From: Gelidibacter gilvus
GTDB taxonomy: Bacteria; Bacteroidota; Bacteroidia; Flavobacteriales; Flavobacteriaceae
Length of the DNA: 64,000 nucleotides
Direction of reading: 5' to 3'
Assembly: GCF_004115975.1 (NCBI RefSeq)
Contig: NZ_SDDZ01000001.1
Span: forward strand, 620,001-684,000
The notes under the pieces were generated by a model. That model did no database searches and was not told the DNA's origin. It saw only the letters and a list, made by a program, of their open reading frames with translations. The position numbers and the translations under genes are program-made. Below are positions 25,612 through 34,210 of this stretch, one piece after another. Within the stretch, counting starts at the first letter, position 1. Every line of letters begins with the position of its first letter.

Positions 25612-25947
25612 TAATAGTTTCGATGGGTTACAGCAGTACTCAAGGTATTTAATCCAATGGCAATTTGTTAACTTATCTGTTGAGAGCGGCTGAAAAGGGA
25701 TCCAATTAATGGTCCACTTTTGTTTTAAAGGGACTCATCTAACCTTATGGCATTCCAAAAAAAGAATCTGTCGAATCTTTTGGTAACGACGCAACTTTTA
25801 TTAATGGATTCCGTCCTTAAGTCGTTCTCCGACCTTTTGTATTGCACCCTGCTATGTCCTTTATTTACCTTTGCAGGAAATGATCCAAGGGGTTTATTAG
25901 GGAATGAGTAGGGGTCGTTATGGGTGTAATACGAAACGAATACGTTG

Positions 25948-26002
25948 TAAGCACGCTTTAAGCACGCTATAAGTATGCTATAAGCACGTTATAAGTATGC
26001 TG
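25948..26002. repeat. Five tandem 11-bp repeats (TAAGCACGCTA type)
   Basis: Five consecutive 11-base units: TAAGCACGCTT, TAAGCACGCTA, TAAGTATGCTA, TAAGCACGTTA, TAAGTATGCTG. Variation is C/T and G/A at fixed positions, and the unit is one helical turn, which suits cooperative protein binding. It lies in the gene-free left part of element C. Candidate iterons or operator. Confidence 0.75.
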
Positions 26003-26011
26003 TATGATTCG

Positions 26012-26094
26012 TCCTAAAATATCTATACAGTTTACTAATTAAATCCTATTATAGTTATACAAAAGTAGTTGATAGTCCTAAAATAACTATACTG
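26012..26094. repeat. Three 19-bp motifs spaced exactly 32 bp
   Basis: TCCTAAAATATCTATACAG (26012), TCCTATTATAGTTATACAA (26044) and TCCTAAAATAACTATACTG (26076) share TCCTAnnATAnnTATAC. The 32-bp period puts them on the same DNA face. They directly follow the 11-bp repeat array, about 340 bases upstream of the methyltransferase operon, and look like regulator-binding sites. Confidence 0.65.
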
Positions 26095-26171
26095 TTGTTT
26101 TTTCATGTTCTTCAGGGTTTTGGTTATGAATTGCTTTCAGAATTGTATTTTAGTGGACTAATCTCAGCAAG

Positions 26172-26321
26172 ATGGTTATAATTCTGACTCTATTTCCTAT
26201 TGCGGAATATGAATCAGTTGCAGAAGCTTCAAGGCAAACAGGGATATCTAAATCCTGTATTAGCAAAGTATGCAGAGGTGAACGAAAACAGTCAGGTGGT
26301 TATATTTGGAAGTACATTTAG
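26172..26321 (+). CDS. Small NUMOD-like DNA-binding protein or homing-endonuclease fragment
   Basis: A 49-residue frame, MVIILTLFPIAEYESVAEAS continuing through RQTGISKSCISKVCRGERKQ to GGYIWKYI. This is the NUMOD-type HTH repeat normally found at the C-terminus of GIY-YIG and HNH homing endonucleases (SIxEAAxxTGxSxxxIxxxCxGxxKxxGGxxW). No nuclease part is present upstream, so it is probably a fragment; the GIY-YIG gene 0.7 kb upstream belongs to another cassette. An independent small DNA-binding protein is also possible. Confidence 0.6.
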   Translation: MVIILTLFPIAEYESVAEASRQTGISKSCISKVCRGERKQSGGYIWKYI

Positions 26322-26434
26322 AACTAAAGGAGGTAGCAGATATGTTGCCTCTTTTTTTTAGTAGAATGGAGACTTTTCCATTAAAAGATTTCTATTTTTA
26401 ACTGCTGTTTAATTTTATTCAACATTATAGAGAA

Positions 26435-27091
26435 ATGATGCCGTCAACAAATAATATACAAGTCAAATCAAAAAAAAGGGTTTCAGACCATGGTGAGGTA
26501 TTTACTTCTGAAAGAGAGGTTAATGATATGCTTGACTTGGTTAAACAAGAAACACAACGTATCGACTCACGTTTTCTTGAGCCTGCTTGTGGTTCAGGAA
26601 ATTTTCTAGTTGAAGTTCTTAACAGAAAACTTCGAGTAGTGGAAAGTATTTTTAGAAGGAGCCAATTAGAATATGAGCGTAATTCAGTTTTAGCAATCTC
26701 AAGTATTTATGGTGTTGATATTCTAAATGATAATGTAAAAGAGTGTAGAGAACGTCTTTTCGAAATATTTGACTCCAAATACTCCAAGTTATATAGAAAA
26801 AAATGTACTGAACAGTGTCGCCAATCAATCAAATTTATATTAAGTAAAAATATAATGCTAGGTGATGCGCTATATTACACAAACCCTGAAACAAACGAAC
26901 CAATTGTTTTTTCTGAATGGACTTTTATTACTGGAAGTTTATTGAAAAGACGAGATTTCAGATACCGCTTTCTAGTTGATAAATCAAATTCAAGTGACCA
27001 TGTGAATGACCTTGGAGATTTTTCGGTTATAGATGAGCCTATACAAGAGTTTCCAGTTACCCATTTTCTAAAAATTGCAGAATATGCTTAA
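26435..27091 (+). CDS. Methyltransferase-like subunit M1 (SAM motif only)
   Basis: A 218-residue protein with the adenine-methyltransferase SAM motif FLEPACGSGNFLVEVL (about 48-63) and the preceding HGEVFTSEREVNDML, but no NPPY catalytic motif. This matches a known short subunit M family that sits before an Eco57I-type methyltransferase and a helicase nuclease. It may be a structural or SAM-binding partner of the next protein. It overlaps that gene by 17 bases in another frame, so they are coupled. The 820 bases before it hold repeats and the NUMOD fragment. Confidence 0.75.
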   Translation: MMPSTNNIQVKSKKRVSDHGEVFTSEREVNDMLDLVKQETQRIDSRFLEPACGSGNFLVEVLNRKLRVVESIFRRSQLEYERNSVLAISSIYGVDILNDNVKECRERLFEIFDSKYSKLYRKKCTEQCRQSIKFILSKNIMLGDALYYTNPETNEPIVFSEWTFITGSLLKRRDFRYRFLVDKSNSSDHVNDLGDFSVIDEPIQEFPVTHFLKIAEYA

Positions 27092-28604
27092 GATAAATTA
27101 TAATCCTGATGTGCTTTCTTGTCTTGCTAATTTAAGCAACGATGAAGTTTTTACACCTCCAAAGTTAGTGAACGAAATTTTAGATTCAATACCTAGAGAA
27201 TTATTTGAAAATAAAGAAATAACCTTTTTAGACCCTGTTTCAAAAACGGGTGTTTTTTTAAGAGAGATTGCGAAAAGACTAATGATAGGTTTAGAAAAAA
27301 CTATTCCTGATAAACAAGAACGGATTAATCACATCTTTAAAAACCAGTTATATGGTATTGCTGTTACAGAACTAACCTCTTTGTTGTCTCGTAGAAGTAT
27401 GTATTGTTCTAAATATGCTAATGGAAAATATTCTATTTGTGAAACTTTTGATAATGAAGAAGGAAACTTAAAATTTGATTACACTCAGCATACATGGGAA
27501 AATGGAAAATGTACCTACTGTAATGCTAGTGAAGAGGTATATTCAAGAAAAGACGATTTAGAAACCTATGCTTATCAGTTTATACATACTGATAAGCCTG
27601 AAAATATTTTCAATATGAAATTTGACGTTATAATTGGTAATCCACCATATCAATTGAGTGATGGCGGACATGGTAGAAGCGCGAGTCCTATTTATCACAA
27701 ATTTATAGAACAAGCTAAAAAGCTTAACCCACGTTATCTAACAATGATTATTCCTGCGCGCTGGTATGCTGGTGGTAAAGGTTTAGATGATTTTAGAAAT
27801 GGAATGTTAAATGATGATAGAATTAGAAAATTAGTTGATTTTGAAAACTCATCTGATGTGTTTCCTGGAGTTGATATAGCAGGAGGTATTTGTTATTTTT
27901 TATGGGAAAGAGATAATAAAGGTTTATGTGAAATAACGAATCTTTATGATGGCGTAAAAGTTACTTCAGAAAGAGCTTTGAATGAATTTGATGTTTTTAT
28001 TAGACACAGTCAAGCTGTTCCTGTAATAAGAAAAGTACTTAAAATAGAAAATGCGAAACACAATTTAAACAAAGTTGTTTCTCCAAGAAAACCTTTTTCA
28101 TTACCAACTAATTATAAGCCTACTAAAAAAGGAATAAAGTGTCATTTCACTCAAAAGTTAGGTTTACAATATGCCAATCCAGCTGATGTTACAGATAGAT
28201 TTAAAATTAGGCAAAAATGGAAACTCTTAATACCAAGAGCACCAATAGCAGGACAAACAGATTTTTCTAAACCAGTTGGTTTTTATTATGATGGCAATAC
28301 ACGAATTGCAAAACCTGATGAAATTTGTACAGAGTCTTGGTTAGTGGCTTGTGCATTTTCAACTAAAGAAGAGGTTGTATCATTTAAATCTTATTTATTC
28401 ACTAAAATAGTTCGTTTTCTTTTGCTTCAAACTGTTGTTTCTCAGGATATTCCAAGAGATAAATTTGTTTTTATACCACATTTAGAAAAATATGATATGG
28501 AGTTTACTGATGAAATTTTGCGAGAAAGATGGGATATAACTGATGAAGAATGGGCATTTATTGATTCTAAAATAAAAGCTACAGAATTAATAAATAATAA
28601 ATGA
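27075..28604 (+). CDS. Eco57I-type adenine methyltransferase subunit M2
   Basis: A 509-residue methyltransferase. The SAM motif is altered, FLDPVSKTGVFL (51-62), instead of DPACGSG. The catalytic motif is intact, VIIGNPPYQLSDGG (N189-Y192). A Cys pair (GKCTYCNASEE) may bind zinc. The C-terminal half, with SPRKPFSLPTNYKP and IPRAPIAGQTDFSK, is probably the target-recognition region. M1 carries a canonical SAM motif without NPPY, and M2 carries NPPY with a modified motif I, so the two may form one active enzyme (inference). It sits 4 bases before the helicase gene. Confidence 0.83.
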   Translation: MQNMLKINYNPDVLSCLANLSNDEVFTPPKLVNEILDSIPRELFENKEITFLDPVSKTGVFLREIAKRLMIGLEKTIPDKQERINHIFKNQLYGIAVTELTSLLSRRSMYCSKYANGKYSICETFDNEEGNLKFDYTQHTWENGKCTYCNASEEVYSRKDDLETYAYQFIHTDKPENIFNMKFDVIIGNPPYQLSDGGHGRSASPIYHKFIEQAKKLNPRYLTMIIPARWYAGGKGLDDFRNGMLNDDRIRKLVDFENSSDVFPGVDIAGGICYFLWERDNKGLCEITNLYDGVKVTSERALNEFDVFIRHSQAVPVIRKVLKIENAKHNLNKVVSPRKPFSLPTNYKPTKKGIKCHFTQKLGLQYANPADVTDRFKIRQKWKLLIPRAPIAGQTDFSKPVGFYYDGNTRIAKPDEICTESWLVACAFSTKEEVVSFKSYLFTKIVRFLLLQTVVSQDIPRDKFVFIPHLEKYDMEFTDEILRERWDITDEEWAFIDSKIKATELINNK

Positions 28605-28608
28605 TAAT

Positions 28609-31116
28609 ATGAGTAAAGAGTTTTTCCCACAACGCCCGAAATCGAAACCGGTTATTTATGCCTATGAGTTACCTAATGATATTACTCGGGAAGGTCAATT
28701 AAAAATAGGAGACACGAATAGGTCAGCGAAAGAACGTATTAAAGAACAAATTGGTGCTACCCGTTCGCAGTTTAATATTGTTTATGAGGAATCTGCTGTT
28801 TATAAAAATGGTAATTCTTTTCGTGATCATGAAATACACAGATACTTGCGCAAAAAAGGGATAAAAAACCCAGATGGTGAATGGTTCAAATGCTCGTTAA
28901 AAGATGTTAAAGCTGCAATAATTTCTGTTAAAAGAGGTGAATTAAATGAAGAAAACAGATCGCTTGATTTTAAAATGCGCCCTGAGCAAGAAGAAGCTGT
29001 AAATAAAACAATTCAATATTTCAAAAATTATAAGAAGGAAAATCACAATAGTACTCCTCATTTTTTATGGAATGCCAAAATGCGTTTTGGTAAGACCTTT
29101 TCTACTTATCAACTGGCAAAAAAACAAAATTGGTCAAAGGTTTTAGTTTTGACATTTAAGCCAGCTGTCCAAAGTTCTTGGAAAGAAGATCTAATGTCTC
29201 ATGTAGATTTTGAAGGTTGGCAATTTATATCAAAAGACGGTTTAACCTATGAAGAGGCGGATAAAAACAGACCGTTTGTTTGTTTTGGTTCTTTTCAAGA
29301 TTATTTAGGCAAAAACACAACTACAGGTGGTATAAAAACGCGCAATGAATGGGTACATGCTACGCATTGGGATTGTGTGGTTTTTGATGAGTATCACTAT
29401 GGTGCTTGGAATGACAACGCTAAAGGACTGTTTAATGAATTATATGAAGATGGAAAAGATGAAGATTTGAAATATGTAGATAAGATTGAAAATTTTGACG
29501 AAGATATTATTCCAATTACAACAGAATCATTTTTATATTTATCTGGTACACCTTTTAAAGCATTAAGTTCAGGTGAATTTATTGAAGAAGAAATTTTCAA
29601 TTGGACATATTCTGATGAGCAAAAGGCAAAGGAGGAGTGGAAGGGTGAAAATAACCCTTATGCCACTTTACCAAGAATGGTAATGCTAACCTATCAACTA
29701 CCCGATTCAATTAGAGAAATAGCTTTAGGAGGTGAGTATAATGAATTTGATTTAAATACCTTTTTTACCGCAGTTGGTGAAAAGGAGAATGCTAAATTCA
29801 ATTTAGAAAGTGATGTTCAAAAATGGTTAGATTTAATTAGAGGAGGCTTTAGGGAAACCACTTTAGATAATTTAAAGCAAGGAACTCAAAAACCACCAAT
29901 GCCATTTTCTGACATAAGGTTACTAAATGTTTTGACACATACTTTTTGGTTTTTACCATCAGTCGCATCATGTCATGCAATGAAAAATTTAATGTCTCAA
30001 AAGCAAAATAACTTTTATCATGATTTCGAAATAATTGTTGCAGCAGGAGCAAGTGCTGGTATAGGTGTTAATGCCTTAACACCAGTTTTAGAAGCAATGG
30101 ATAACCCTTTAGAATCCAAAACAATAACTCTGTCCTGCGGTAAATTAACAACAGGAGTTTCTGTAAAGCCGTGGTCAGGAATTTTTATGTTACGTAATTC
30201 ATCAAGTCCAGAAACTTACTTTCAAGCGGCATTTAGAGTGCAAACACCATGGACAATTAAAAATCCTGATAGCATGTCTCCTAATGAAGAGGAGATTATG
30301 AAAGAGGAATGCTACGTCTTTGATTTTGCTCCAAACAGGGCGTTAAGTCAAATAGCTGATTATGCATGTCGTCTAAATATAAATGAATCGAATCCAGAAA
30401 AAAATGTTGCTGAATTTATTCATTTCTTACCTGTTTTAGCTTATGATGGTAGTTCTATGAGACAAGTTGATGCAGCAGGTGTCTTAGATATTGCAATGAG
30501 TGGTACAACAGCTACATTGTTGGCAAGACGATGGGAAAGTGCATTATTAGTAAATGTAGACAATAATACGTTAGCTCGCTTAATGGCAAATCAAGATGCT
30601 CTTGATGCGTTGCTAAATATTGAGGGATTTAGAAATTTAAATCAAGATATTGAGACAATAATTAATAAATCTGAATCAGTAAAAAAAGCAAAAAAAGAAG
30701 CCAATGATAAAGAATTAACTAAAAAAGAAAAACAAGCATTATCAGAAGAAGAAAAAGAGTATAAAAGTTTAAGAAAACAAATTCAAGAAAAACTTATAAA
30801 GTTTGCGACTCGTATTCCCATATTTATGTATTTAACTGACTATAGGGAGCGTAGTCTGAAAGACGTAATTACTCAATTAGAACCTGGACTATTTAAAAAA
30901 GTAACAGGCTTGGATGTTAAAGATTTTGAATTGCTTGTGAGTATTGGAGTGTTTAATAGCTCTTTGATGAATGATGCTGTTTTTAAATTCAAAAGATATG
31001 AAGATGCAAGTCTCGAATACATAGGTATTAATAAACATGAAGGAGAGGATGTTGGAGGTTATGATACTGTTATAACTAGAGAGGATTATAATCAAGTTTT
31101 TGTCAATAAGCAGTAG
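28609..31116 (+). CDS. GIY-YIG (T5orf172-like)/superfamily 2 helicase fusion: restriction subunit
   Basis: An 835-residue fusion. The N-terminus (about 13-105) looks like a T5orf172/Mug113 GIY-YIG domain (VIYAYELPND, LKIGDTNRSAKERIKEQIG, DHEIHRYLRKKG, EWFKC). A DEAD-like helicase follows, with Walker A NAKMRFGKT (155-163), DEYH in VVFDEYHYG (about 259), SGTPF, and later motifs GKLTTGVSVKPW and QAAFRVQTPW. A charged coiled region lies near 690-730. Nuclease plus translocase after a methyltransferase pair fits an ATP-dependent restriction system. The helicase would track on DNA and the GIY-YIG domain cut. Confidence 0.78.
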   Translation: MSKEFFPQRPKSKPVIYAYELPNDITREGQLKIGDTNRSAKERIKEQIGATRSQFNIVYEESAVYKNGNSFRDHEIHRYLRKKGIKNPDGEWFKCSLKDVKAAIISVKRGELNEENRSLDFKMRPEQEEAVNKTIQYFKNYKKENHNSTPHFLWNAKMRFGKTFSTYQLAKKQNWSKVLVLTFKPAVQSSWKEDLMSHVDFEGWQFISKDGLTYEEADKNRPFVCFGSFQDYLGKNTTTGGIKTRNEWVHATHWDCVVFDEYHYGAWNDNAKGLFNELYEDGKDEDLKYVDKIENFDEDIIPITTESFLYLSGTPFKALSSGEFIEEEIFNWTYSDEQKAKEEWKGENNPYATLPRMVMLTYQLPDSIREIALGGEYNEFDLNTFFTAVGEKENAKFNLESDVQKWLDLIRGGFRETTLDNLKQGTQKPPMPFSDIRLLNVLTHTFWFLPSVASCHAMKNLMSQKQNNFYHDFEIIVAAGASAGIGVNALTPVLEAMDNPLESKTITLSCGKLTTGVSVKPWSGIFMLRNSSSPETYFQAAFRVQTPWTIKNPDSMSPNEEEIMKEECYVFDFAPNRALSQIADYACRLNINESNPEKNVAEFIHFLPVLAYDGSSMRQVDAAGVLDIAMSGTTATLLARRWESALLVNVDNNTLARLMANQDALDALLNIEGFRNLNQDIETIINKSESVKKAKKEANDKELTKKEKQALSEEEKEYKSLRKQIQEKLIKFATRIPIFMYLTDYRERSLKDVITQLEPGLFKKVTGLDVKDFELLVSIGVFNSSLMNDAVFKFKRYEDASLEYIGINKHEGEDVGGYDTVITREDYNQVFVNKQ

Positions 31117-31134
31117 GATCTAAATATCTCTATA

Positions 31135-33636
31135 ATGAAAGCAAACGAACTACCCATTACCAATTTCTTACAAGCGCCAAATGTGCAGTTTGTAATACCT
31201 GTATATCAGCGAAATTATGATTGGACTAATAATGAATGTAAAGAATTAATAAATGATATTATTGCTGTTGAAAAACACGATAGAGGCACGCATTTTATTG
31301 GAAGTATTGTATTCATTCATGAAGGAACATATAGCACCAGTGAAGTTAAAGAATTAGTGATTATTGATGGTCAACAGCGCCTTACCACTATCAATATTAT
31401 ATATGTAGCGCTCTACCGTTTTGCGAGAGAAAACAGTATGCAAAATGAAGCTGACATGTTGTTCAACATGTTCTTAACTAATCAATATGTACAGCACGAA
31501 TCCAACAAGCTTAAGTTAAAGCAAACTGATACCAACTCATTAGCTTTTAAAGCTATAATGAATGGTACAGAAAATGAATTTAACCATTACTCGAATGTTA
31601 TTGAGAACTTCAATTACTTTAAGAGTATAATCACAAAGGATGATTTTCATGTTATTTTAAATGGATTAAAGCGCTTAATATTTGTTGAGATTTCCTTAGA
31701 ACGAGGCAAGGACGACCCACAGAGAATCTTTGAAAGTTTAAATTCCACTGGCTTAGATTTATCACAATCGGATTTAATTAGAAATTTTATTTTAATGGAT
31801 TTAGATCCTAAGAGCCAAAACAAGATTTTTGAACAAATCTGGAATCCTATTGAAGAAAATGCGAGGGATCTTGTAAGACAGAAGTCTGTGGTATCAGATT
31901 ACATTAGAGATTACTTGACCTTACGTAATAAAAAGATTCCTAATAAAAACAAAGTGTATTTGGAATTCAAAAAGCTTTATAGTGATAAAGACGAATCCTA
32001 TATGCAAGAGTTAGAGAATATTAAATCTTTATCTGTGCATTATAAGAAGTTTATTAATCCATCTTCCGTACACGACCATAACATTCGTAGAGAGTTAGAA
32101 TATATTTCACGTCTTGAGATTAATGTGGCATTTCCTTTTCTGCTACAGGTATTTGAAGATGCGGAAAATGGCTTGATCACCAATAGTGACTTAATCAAAA
32201 TATTAAAACTGATCCAAACTTATACTTGGAGGAGGTTTGTTGTAGGCTTGCCAACTAACGCTCTGAATAAAATTTTTATGACCTTGTATTCAGAAGTGGA
32301 TACTGAAGACTATTACAATTCTATAGCCTTGGCTTTGGTTACAAAACGTGGTAGTGCTAAATTTCCAACGGATGAGGACTTAAAGAGTGCTCTAAAAGAT
32401 AAAGACTTGTATAATATTCAGTCTAAAAATAGGAATTACATGTTTGAGATGTTGGAGAATTTCAATAATAGAGAACATGTGGATACTTCAAATGAACATA
32501 TAACTATAGAGCATATTTTCCCTCAAACGCCTCATGAGGATTGGAATAAGGACTTACTGCCAGATGACTTTTTCATGTTTAAGGAAAAGTATCTCAATAC
32601 CATTGCTAATCTTACACTTTCTGGAAACAATGGAGCGCTTGGCAACAGGAGTTTTATAGATAAGAAAACTATGAACAGGCAAGGAGAGGAACAAGGTTAT
32701 GATTTTAGCCGCCTGTGGTTAAATGATTACTTAAAAACGATAGATAATTGGACTATAGAAAACTATAATGAGCGTTTTAATTTGATTTATAATCGTTTTC
32801 TAAACATTTGTAAATATCCTGATGTCATTGCGCCAGTCTCAGAAAACACAGAAGAGACTTTGTTTAGTGCGGAAGCTCCTACCTATAAAAAATTAGAGTA
32901 TTTTATTTTTGAAAATACTAAGGTGGACGAAGAAATTATAGCTCGAATGTATTTCTATGTGATTGAGAAATTATATGATAAAAATCCTCAACTATTACTA
33001 GAGGCTAAGGAGATTTTAAAAATCACAAGAAATGAATCTGACTTTAGGGATGCACAAAGATTGCAGAGTGGTTATTTTGTAGAATCAAATATCGGTAGTG
33101 ATGCAAAATTTAATATACTTAAAAAACTTCTAACATTATTCGAGCTAGAAGATGAGTTAATTATTAAATATGGAGATAGCCATAATATTGGTGGATCTGC
33201 ACCTCGTTTTAGTGTGCGTAAAGAATTTTGGAAACAACTGCTTCCATTACTACATGATACTGAGATATTTAGCAATGTAAATCCCTCAAAGGATTCATGG
33301 TTAAGTGCTGGGGCTGGTGTCTCTGGAGTAAATTATACATTCGCTGTAACAGGTAATTATGCTAGGATTGAATTAAGTATTATCACCTCAAGTAAAGAAA
33401 CCAACAAAAAATACTTCAGAACTTTGTATAATCAAAAGGATTCAATTGAGACTGCTTTTGGAAATCAGCTAGAGTGGGAAGAATTGCCCGATAATAAAAT
33501 GAGCCGTATCAAATATGAGCTTAAAGGTGTCAATTTATTTGATAGGGCTGATTGGGAGAGAATGATTGAGTTCTTAGTAACATACTTGCCTAAATTTGAA
33601 TTGGCATTACAACCCACAATTCAAATATTAAGGTAG
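31135..33636 (+). CDS. GmrSD-like type IV restriction protein (DUF262-DUF1524-DUF4268)
   Basis: An 833-residue protein. N-terminal DUF262 has VIPVYQRNYDW and IIDGQQRLTTIN, an NTP-using ParB-like fold. The middle DUF1524 HNH motif is HITIEHIFPQTP (about 455), with the later NLTLSGNNGALGNRSF. The C-terminal portion (about 690-833) looks like DUF4268 (ARIELSIITSSKETNKKYF). GmrSD enzymes cut DNA carrying modified bases such as glucosylated hydroxymethylcytosine. It starts 18 bases after the helicase gene, so the operon couples modification-blocked and modification-dependent restriction. Confidence 0.83.
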   Translation: MKANELPITNFLQAPNVQFVIPVYQRNYDWTNNECKELINDIIAVEKHDRGTHFIGSIVFIHEGTYSTSEVKELVIIDGQQRLTTINIIYVALYRFARENSMQNEADMLFNMFLTNQYVQHESNKLKLKQTDTNSLAFKAIMNGTENEFNHYSNVIENFNYFKSIITKDDFHVILNGLKRLIFVEISLERGKDDPQRIFESLNSTGLDLSQSDLIRNFILMDLDPKSQNKIFEQIWNPIEENARDLVRQKSVVSDYIRDYLTLRNKKIPNKNKVYLEFKKLYSDKDESYMQELENIKSLSVHYKKFINPSSVHDHNIRRELEYISRLEINVAFPFLLQVFEDAENGLITNSDLIKILKLIQTYTWRRFVVGLPTNALNKIFMTLYSEVDTEDYYNSIALALVTKRGSAKFPTDEDLKSALKDKDLYNIQSKNRNYMFEMLENFNNREHVDTSNEHITIEHIFPQTPHEDWNKDLLPDDFFMFKEKYLNTIANLTLSGNNGALGNRSFIDKKTMNRQGEEQGYDFSRLWLNDYLKTIDNWTIENYNERFNLIYNRFLNICKYPDVIAPVSENTEETLFSAEAPTYKKLEYFIFENTKVDEEIIARMYFYVIEKLYDKNPQLLLEAKEILKITRNESDFRDAQRLQSGYFVESNIGSDAKFNILKKLLTLFELEDELIIKYGDSHNIGGSAPRFSVRKEFWKQLLPLLHDTEIFSNVNPSKDSWLSAGAGVSGVNYTFAVTGNYARIELSIITSSKETNKKYFRTLYNQKDSIETAFGNQLEWEELPDNKMSRIKYELKGVNLFDRADWERMIEFLVTYLPKFELALQPTIQILR

Positions 33637-33777
33637 AAAGTTCATTATTTGCATGTTTAGATAATTAATTAACAGCTATTTTAACATACAAAAAATCAAC
33701 ACATAATATAATAAGGCATACAATTCGGATGGACTAGATAAAGGGATAAATACGTGTAAGTCAAGTAATAACCTTCC

Positions 33778-33841
33778 TTGGTTCGAGCCCAAGAAGAGGA
33801 CCAAACAAAGCCGTTACGAAAGTAGCGGCTTTTTTGTTTTT
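33778..33841. repeat. Fourth tRNA-Asn 3' copy with terminator (right end of array)
   Basis: 64 bases matching 25013-25076 with two differences (acceptor end GAGGACC and ACGAAAG in the terminator loop). The stem 33807-33835 and T tract are intact. Sequence after it (GTAGGTTTCGATTGG) resembles that after copy 3, suggesting this is the ancestral chromosomal flank of the tRNA gene. Confidence 0.85.
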
Positions 33842-33873
33842 GTAGGTTTCGATTGGATGACAACACTTTAAAA

Positions 33874-33988
33874 GGATTAATCCTAAATAATGTGTTTGTG
33901 CAAAAATTGTTGGTATCAAGTCAAAAATTTATGTGAATTTTAATGCTTGCAAACATTGTTGGTGGAAAACACCAACAATGGCATAAAT
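33874..33988. repeat. 115-bp repeat, copy 1, with perfect 10-bp hairpin
   Basis: Begins GGATTAATCCTAAATA, ends GGCATAAAT, and carries a perfect hairpin at 33955-33979 (ATTGTTGGTG, GAAAA loop, CACCAACAAT). Copy 2 is at 34007-34121. No coding frame. Confidence 0.75.
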
Positions 33989-34006
33989 GTCTAGTTTTCT
34001 GAGTTC

Positions 34007-34121
34007 GGATTAATCCTAAATATGGTGTTCACTCAAAAATTGTTGAGATCAAGAGAAAAGTTATGTGAACTTTAATGCTTAGTAATTATTGTTGGTGGAA
34101 AACACCAACAATGGCATAAAT
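34007..34121. repeat. 115-bp repeat, copy 2, with identical hairpin
   Basis: Same length and order as copy 1. The hairpin at 34088-34112 is base-for-base identical while spacer sequence between landmarks has diverged, so the hairpin seems to be the conserved part. Confidence 0.75.
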
Positions 34122-34210
34122 CAACTTAACGTTGTGATCCCGTTAACTATCTGGAAAAAACTAAAATTTCAAATCTGAACTTCAGTATATTGCATAGATA
34201 AATTACTACT

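Larger units (their letters stand above)
25573..33802. mobile_element. Element C: 8.2-kb defence island between tRNA 3' repeats
   Basis: Lies between the third and fourth tRNA-Asn 3' copies (25548 and 33778, 8,230 bp apart). Content: a repeat-rich control region, a NUMOD-like fragment, a two-part methyltransferase, a GIY-YIG/helicase fusion and a GmrSD-type nuclease. There is no integrase, excisionase or Rep. The right boundary copy differs from the others at two bases, as expected for an older, unselected junction. It probably depended on an integrase supplied in trans, for example from element A (inference). Confidence 0.68.

Noticed and set aside
25948-26002. CRISPR-like array
   Set aside because: Units are 11 bases with no spacers, and no cas genes are near.
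25206-26321. One split homing endonuclease made of the GIY-YIG gene and the NUMOD fragment
   Set aside because: They are 0.7 kb apart and separated by a tRNA-derived junction repeat, so they probably belong to different cassettes.
27075-28604. M2 as a degenerate pseudo-methyltransferase because of DPVSKTG
   Set aside because: NPPY and the remainder are intact and the partner gene supplies a normal SAM motif; a complementary pair is more likely.
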